From the NCBI GenBank assembly GCA_949293555.1, contig CASFDV010000002.1, positions 356,210 through 420,209 on the forward strand: a DNA stretch of 64,000 nucleotides, written 5' to 3'. This document shows positions 60,019 to 64,000 of the stretch, piece by piece (position 1 is the stretch's first letter; each line of letters starts with the position of its first letter). The notes below the pieces were generated by a model. The model ran no database searches. It had not been told where the DNA came from and was given only the letters and a program-made list of their open reading frames with translations. The position numbers were made by a program, and so were the translations under genes. This DNA is from an uncultured Bacillota bacterium. GTDB taxonomy: Bacteria > Bacillota_I > Bacilli_A > RFN20 > CAG-826.

Positions 60019-60043
60019 CCCTTCCTTTGGGCGAAAGGAAGGG
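60019..60043 (+). other. Hairpin in the tRNA-Arg precursor leader
   Basis: CCCTTCCTTT and AAAGGAAGGG form a perfect ten-base-pair stem with loop GGGCG. It lies downstream of the -10 box and ends six bases before the mature tRNA 5' end, so it should be part of the precursor. Confidence 0.6.
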
Positions 60044-60049
60044 GGCACT

Positions 60050-60126
60050 GCGCCAGTAGCTCAGCTGGATAGAGTATCAGACTACGAATCTGAGGGTCGC
60101 GGGTTCGAATCCTGCCTGGCGCGCCA
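60050..60126 (+). tRNA. tRNA-Arg (ACG)
   Basis: A 77-base cloverleaf with acceptor GCGCCAG/CTGGCGC, discriminator G and an encoded CCA. Anticodon loop CTACGAA gives ACG (position 34 probably edited to inosine). Confidence 0.95.
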
Positions 60127-60137
60127 CCTGTAGGAAG

Positions 60138-60166
60138 ACCTGCGGGGAAATCCCGCGGGTTTTTGC
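60138..60166 (+). terminator. Terminator after tRNA-Arg
   Basis: Stem CCTGCGGG/CCCGCGGG (one T-G pair), then TTTTTG. Confidence 0.8.
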
Positions 60167-60200
60167 TTTTAGGAGCCTGTGCCAATATACAATAGGCGAC

Positions 60201-60236
60201 GTGGAAGCGTCGGAGGGAGAACGTTATCCAGGCTAG
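60201..60236 (+). CDS. Possible 11-codon leaderless leader ORF
   Basis: A frame beginning with GTG and ending TAG (peptide MEASEGERYPG if GTG initiates) starts seven bases after TACAAT (60188-60193), the leaderless spacing seen at real genes here. It ends 35 bases before the ABC gene at 60272. It may be a leader peptide or simply untranslated 5' sequence. Confidence 0.25.
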   Translation: MEASEGERYPG

Positions 60237-60271
60237 CCCGGACTTCCGCTTCTATTGCGTAAGGGATCGCC

Positions 60272-62143
60272 ATGCTTGAACTGAGGCTTCGTGAAAAACG
60301 GCAGGGCTCCTTCTCCTTGAAGGACGTAAGGCTCTCGCTCCCGGATAAAGGCCTTTTCATCCTGAGAGGTCCCAATGGCTCGGGGAAGTCAACTCTCCTC
60401 GCTATCCTGTCCGGAAGGGACGATCTTTATGAAGGGTCCCTTTCCTGGAACAGGAAGGACGTGAAGGAGGAGCGTCGCTCTCTCTACGTAACCCATATCG
60501 CCCAATATCTCCCGCAGATCCCTCTTGTCTTTGAGGATTTAAACGTTGTCGACAATATACTTGCCCCCTACCGCGATCGCGACCGCGAGAAGGCGCTCAG
60601 CCTCGTGGATAGGATGGGCCTCGGGAAGGTCGCGAATTCCCTGGCTTCCTCCCTTTCCTCCGGAGAGAAGGCCCGTGTGGCGTTCGCCCGCGCCCTTTAC
60701 GGAAACCACCCCGTCATTCTCCTGGACGAGGTCACTGCCTCGCTCGACCCTAGGTCCGCCTCCATCCTGAGGGAGCAGGTCCTTTCCCTTGCCAAGGAAC
60801 GGCTCGTCATCTTTGCGACCCATGAGGAAGAGGACATCCTTCCTGGCGCGACTATCCTCGATGTCAGGGACGGGCTTTCCTATGAAGGAGAGGAGCCCTC
60901 CTCTTCCGATGGCCGCGAAAAGCTGACGGGCACTGCCTTCAAGATGTCTTCCCTCCTCAAGGATTGGGATAAGCCTGTCGTTTGGACGAACCTCGCGCTT
61001 TCCTTCCTCCTTTCCCTCGTCTGCTTCGTGTTCGGCGGGCTGGGCGCGATGGCGGGCTCGAACTATGGGAACATGGGGGACAGGGAGTCTCCCGGGGAGG
61101 AGGTCATCGCGCAATATTTCCTTGCGAACGCCCCGGGAGTGCTCGTCGACCTTAACTCGCCACTTTTCGGAGAGGGCCTCCCCGTCCTCTACCCCGAGTG
61201 GGTGAATGACGATGCGGGCGGACGCCATATGGGCGCTTTCCTCTTCGACTGGGAGAAGCTATCTCCCTATCTAGGGGAGGACTGGTCTCTTCTTCACGGG
61301 CGCCTTCCGGAGAATTCGACGGAGTGCCTCGTCCCGGAGAACTATCTGGTCCGCGTGCAGGAGCTTCACGGAGGCATCGACGAGGAGGAAGCCTTCTCAC
61401 TGATCTCCGAGAAGGAGATTCCTCTCAACGGTTCCTTCCTCCGCCCGGTCGGGGTCTACCCTTCCTTGAACAGCGCCTATTATCTCTCCCACAAAGGCCT
61501 CGCCGTCGAGCTAGGGCTGGGGAACTCGATGGTCCTCGAGATCGAGAATTCCTTCCTTTCCGACTCCCTATTCGTCGGTGGAGAGAACGACGGGAACCAC
61601 ACCCGCGAGATGCTCCCCTTCCCGAAGGGCGTCGATCCAGCGCAGGTTTCCTGTGGCTCCTTCCCTATGGGAAGCGATGTCGGAAAGTATCTTGTCGCCG
61701 AGGACGGGAGCGCGCCCCTCGCCATCCCTTTCGCCGGGCCGAGGGGTCACTCCGCCTTCTCCCTTGTCTTCGCCTTCTTTCTTCCGGCCTACCTCATCGT
61801 CCTTTCCTTCGTCTCCCATTCCAGGGACAGGAGAAGGAACCTCCTCCTTCTGGCTGGAGGCGCGGACAGGGGATTCCTCGCCAAGGAGCAGTCCCTCGCC
61901 TTCCTCCTCCCGTCGCTCCTTGGGTATATGTCCGCGCTCATCCTGTCCGCGCTGGGGATGTGGGGGTACGCCATGTACGTGGGGTCGGCACTCCACATCG
62001 GCATCCTCACCTTCCTGGATCCCTGGTCGATCCTCTCCCTTCCCCTCCTTCTCCTTGGGCTCCTCATCCATGAGTACGTCCTGAGAAGGATCAGTCTCCC
62101 CCAGAACGCCTCGCTCGTCCTTGAGGAGCTGAAGAGGCGATGA
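60272..62143 (+). CDS. ABC half-transporter, ATPase fused to permease (1)
   Basis: A 623-residue chain. The ATPase (about 1-205) has Walker A GPNGSGKST (about 36-44), signature LSSGEKARVAFARAL and Walker B VILLDEVTASLD. The membrane half has a transmembrane helix near 240-262, an extracytoplasmic domain of about 225 residues and three C-terminal helices (about 495-600), an FtsX/MacB-like half with the ATPase placed first. The stop overlaps the start of a similar gene (ATGA), so the two probably assemble as a heterodimer. Cargo unknown. The ribosome binding site is weak. Confidence 0.82.
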   Translation: MLELRLREKRQGSFSLKDVRLSLPDKGLFILRGPNGSGKSTLLAILSGRDDLYEGSLSWNRKDVKEERRSLYVTHIAQYLPQIPLVFEDLNVVDNILAPYRDRDREKALSLVDRMGLGKVANSLASSLSSGEKARVAFARALYGNHPVILLDEVTASLDPRSASILREQVLSLAKERLVIFATHEEEDILPGATILDVRDGLSYEGEEPSSSDGREKLTGTAFKMSSLLKDWDKPVVWTNLALSFLLSLVCFVFGGLGAMAGSNYGNMGDRESPGEEVIAQYFLANAPGVLVDLNSPLFGEGLPVLYPEWVNDDAGGRHMGAFLFDWEKLSPYLGEDWSLLHGRLPENSTECLVPENYLVRVQELHGGIDEEEAFSLISEKEIPLNGSFLRPVGVYPSLNSAYYLSHKGLAVELGLGNSMVLEIENSFLSDSLFVGGENDGNHTREMLPFPKGVDPAQVSCGSFPMGSDVGKYLVAEDGSAPLAIPFAGPRGHSAFSLVFAFFLPAYLIVLSFVSHSRDRRRNLLLLAGGADRGFLAKEQSLAFLLPSLLGYMSALILSALGMWGYAMYVGSALHIGILTFLDPWSILSLPLLLLGLLIHEYVLRRISLPQNASLVLEELKRR

Positions 62144-64000
62144 TCCTCGAGGCCTCTTCCCTAAGGCTTTCGGTCGGAGGGCGCCTCCTCGTCCAGGACC
62201 TATCCTTTTCCTTCAATAAGGGGCTTGTGCTTGTCGAGGGGCCTTCCGGATCAGGGAAGTCGCTCCTTCTCGACGCCTTCATGGGGATCCGCGAGCCGGA
62301 CGGGGGAGAGCTAAGGCGGGGCTTCCGCTCCTTCTCCTATATGGGCCAGCGTGGGACCGTCCTTCTGGACCTCACCCTTGGCGAGAACGTCTCCTCTCTC
62401 CTGGGCGTTCCTCCCGACTCTCCTGAGGTGGCTTTTCTGGCGGATGCCCTTGGCCTCTCCTCGCTGATGGGGAAAAGGGTCCTTTCCCTCTCGATCGGTG
62501 AGAGGGCGAAGGCGGAGCTTCTCCTTTGCCTTCTTCGTCCGGCGGACGCCTATTTCCTGGACGAGCCCTTCTCGAGCCTCGACGCCTCATCCCGGGAAAG
62601 GGTCGCTTCCTTTCTAAATTCCCTCGCCAGGGAGCATCTCGTGGTCGTCGTGAACCACCAGAAGGACACTGGCGGCCTTTCCTGGGAAGCGCGGATCTCC
62701 TTTGACGGAGAAGGAGGCGTTTCCTTGGAAGAGAAAGAAGGAAATCCCAGCAATACGTCCGTGGAAGTTCCTCAAATTGAATCCCCTAGTGTCCGTTTCG
62801 GGTTCCTCGACCATCTCCGGTTGTTCTTCAGGAGGAACATTTCCAGCGCGCTTCTTTTCGCGGTTCTCCCTTTCCTCGGGATGTCATCCCTATTCATGGG
62901 GGTCGCGCTCACCCCCTCGGGGGACGGAACCAGGCTGGCCTTGGAGAAGGACCCCTTCTCACTATTCCGAGCGGAGCTTGACGGGCTTCCCCTGGATCCC
63001 CTGCCGGAAGAAGCCTCACTCTGGACTTTCGCTCTCTCCTTCTATAGCCCGACGGGAGTAGAGCAGGACCTGACCCTGGTCTTGGACCTTGGGAAGGAAG
63101 ACCCTGCCTCCTTCTTCCCGGAGGAAGACATCCCCGAAGGTTCCTCCCTCGTTCCTATGGAAGAGGAAGAGGAAAGCCTCCTCTCCGGCCTCCAGGAGAC
63201 CGCTCTCGTCCTGGAAGGGGCGAGGGGAGCGATCCTCTCCGTCAATCAAGGGGACTTCCTCTCGCTTCTGAACGAAGGAACGCCTGAGGAATGGAAGCTT
63301 TATGTCGAAGGGCTCTATCTCCCGATCATGGACGGGGAGTCGCTCCGCTTCCGGGGCAATGTCGTCGGCGTCGGGGAGGCGGAGCCTGATTTTCTTCCGA
63401 TTGCCCCTTCCCTTGAGGCATCCCTCTCCTGCCCGGAAGGAGGCGAGTTCCTTCTCGGAGAGGATGGGTCGAGCATAGTCGTGGAGGAAGGGGAGCCTTC
63501 CGTTTCCCTCGGCCTCTACCTTTCCCTTTCCGCGAGGGCCACGACCTTTGGGTGCGGGGGATTCGAAAGCTGGGGGAACGCGGTCCTTACGAAGGAAGGA
63601 GCGCTTTCCCTCCTGGAAGAGGCGGACATCCGCATCCTCGACCTCATCCGCGACGGAATCCCCTCCCTTTCGGTCTTCCGCATGATCTTCCTCTTGTCAG
63701 GAGGCTTTCTGCTCGCCCTATCGCTGCTCTCCCTCCTGCTTTCCCGGAAGACCCGGAGAAGGTTCCATAAAGAGGTGGGGAACGCGCTCCTCCTCGCGGG
63801 AAGGCCTGCTTGTCGCACATCGGGGGAGAGGCTCCTCATCGAGGAGATTCTTTTCCTCGCCCCTTCCCTTCTCTCACTCCTCCTTTACGCGATCGCCCTT
63901 CTCCCTCTTGCGAACTTCTGGGGCATGGAGGAGGCCTACGGGGGATATGGCTACGCGGTCGGCCCTGCGGCTTCCCACTATCTTTCGGTGGAATCCCCTC
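62140..64000 (+). CDS. ABC half-transporter, ATPase fused to permease (2), cut by window edge
   Basis: The frame is open to the last base; 620 residues are visible and the C-terminal end is missing. It has the same architecture as the preceding gene: ATPase (about 1-190) with Walker A GPSGSGKSL, a degenerate signature LSIGERAKAEL (Ile where Gly is usual) and Walker B YFLDEPFSSLD, then a helix near 240-262, an acidic extracytoplasmic domain and helices from about 515 onward. The unusual signature suggests one ATP site of the presumed heterodimer is weak. The start ATG overlaps the preceding stop. Confidence 0.8.
   Translation, partial: MILEASSLRLSVGGRLLVQDLSFSFNKGLVLVEGPSGSGKSLLLDAFMGIREPDGGELRRGFRSFSYMGQRGTVLLDLTLGENVSSLLGVPPDSPEVAFLADALGLSSLMGKRVLSLSIGERAKAELLLCLLRPADAYFLDEPFSSLDASSRERVASFLNSLAREHLVVVVNHQKDTGGLSWEARISFDGEGGVSLEEKEGNPSNTSVEVPQIESPSVRFGFLDHLRLFFRRNISSALLFAVLPFLGMSSLFMGVALTPSGDGTRLALEKDPFSLFRAELDGLPLDPLPEEASLWTFALSFYSPTGVEQDLTLVLDLGKEDPASFFPEEDIPEGSSLVPMEEEEESLLSGLQETALVLEGARGAILSVNQGDFLSLLNEGTPEEWKLYVEGLYLPIMDGESLRFRGNVVGVGEAEPDFLPIAPSLEASLSCPEGGEFLLGEDGSSIVVEEGEPSVSLGLYLSLSARATTFGCGGFESWGNAVLTKEGALSLLEEADIRILDLIRDGIPSLSVFRMIFLLSGGFLLALSLLSLLLSRKTRRRFHKEVGNALLLAGRPACRTSGERLLIEEILFLAPSLLSLLLYAIALLPLANFWGMEEAYGGYGYAVGPAASHYLSVESP

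Noticed and set aside
1-64000. TGA read as tryptophan (mollicute code)
   Set aside because: TGA is used as a normal stop in many genes, including ATGA overlaps, and tryptophan is encoded by TGG.
1-64000. CRISPR array, intact insertion sequence, prophage or rRNA
   Set aside because: No regularly spaced repeats, transposase or integrase frames, phage structural genes or rRNA-like segments were seen.

Overview
The window is GC-rich bacterial DNA with standard stop codons. Its gene content fits an uncultured, probably host-associated member of the Bacilli (Bacillota). The signs are a SipW-type signal peptidase with camelysin/TasA-like exported proteins, a potABCD operon with long PotA and PotD, a PPi-type phosphofructokinase, peptidase T and aminopeptidase C, Ser-rich lipoproteins, and many FtsX-type ABC exporters. 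An affiliation near the RF39/RFN20/Erysipelotrichales-like lineages is my inference from style and is weak. There are four tRNAs (His, Gln, Cys, Arg). I saw no rRNA, CRISPR array, intact transposon or phage.

Layout. 1-5.2 kb: an edge-truncated SpoU methyltransferase, a NUDIX protein, a large surface protein with an atypically AT-rich core, tRNA-His, an HTH membrane protein and a CBS-pair protein. 5.2-19.4 kb: small metabolic and stress genes (serine hydrolase, MFS permease, acetyltransferases, EFR1 ferredoxin, SDR, PH-domain protein, UvrA2-like ATPase, a MarR-ABC exporter pair, Mrp ATPase). 19.4-28 kb: a metal permease, then a tight five-gene operon (20341-27259) encoding an SPFH/zinc-ribbon protein, two coiled-coil proteins (one clearly ESCRT-III/Snf7-like), a Vps4-like AAA ATPase with an N-terminal MIT-like domain, and a zinc-ribbon/TIR protein ending in membrane helices. 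28-43 kb: amidohydrolase and uridine kinase, tRNA-Gln with an AT-rich island, two peptidases, an ABC exporter, two giant paralogous lipoproteins and a thioredoxin-like lipoprotein. 43-53 kb: spermidine/putrescine uptake, phosphofructokinase, MutY and an ABC-2 exporter. 53-60 kb: envelope glycan-type genes, tRNA-Cys, the SipW module and tRNA-Arg. 60-64 kb: two half-transporter ABC proteins, the second cut by the edge.

The main finding is the 20341-27259 operon. It looks like a bacterial counterpart of the ESCRT-III/Vps4 membrane-remodelling machine, coupled to an SPFH membrane scaffold and a TIR (NADase-type) membrane effector. That suggests a membrane-damage sensing or anti-phage defence system.

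A second theme is initiation. About twenty genes that start a transcript have a -10 box (TANNNT) ending only 6-7 bases before the start codon and no Shine-Dalgarno sequence, so their mRNAs are probably leaderless. Other genes carry normal AAGGAGG sites. This pattern was used below to choose several start codons.
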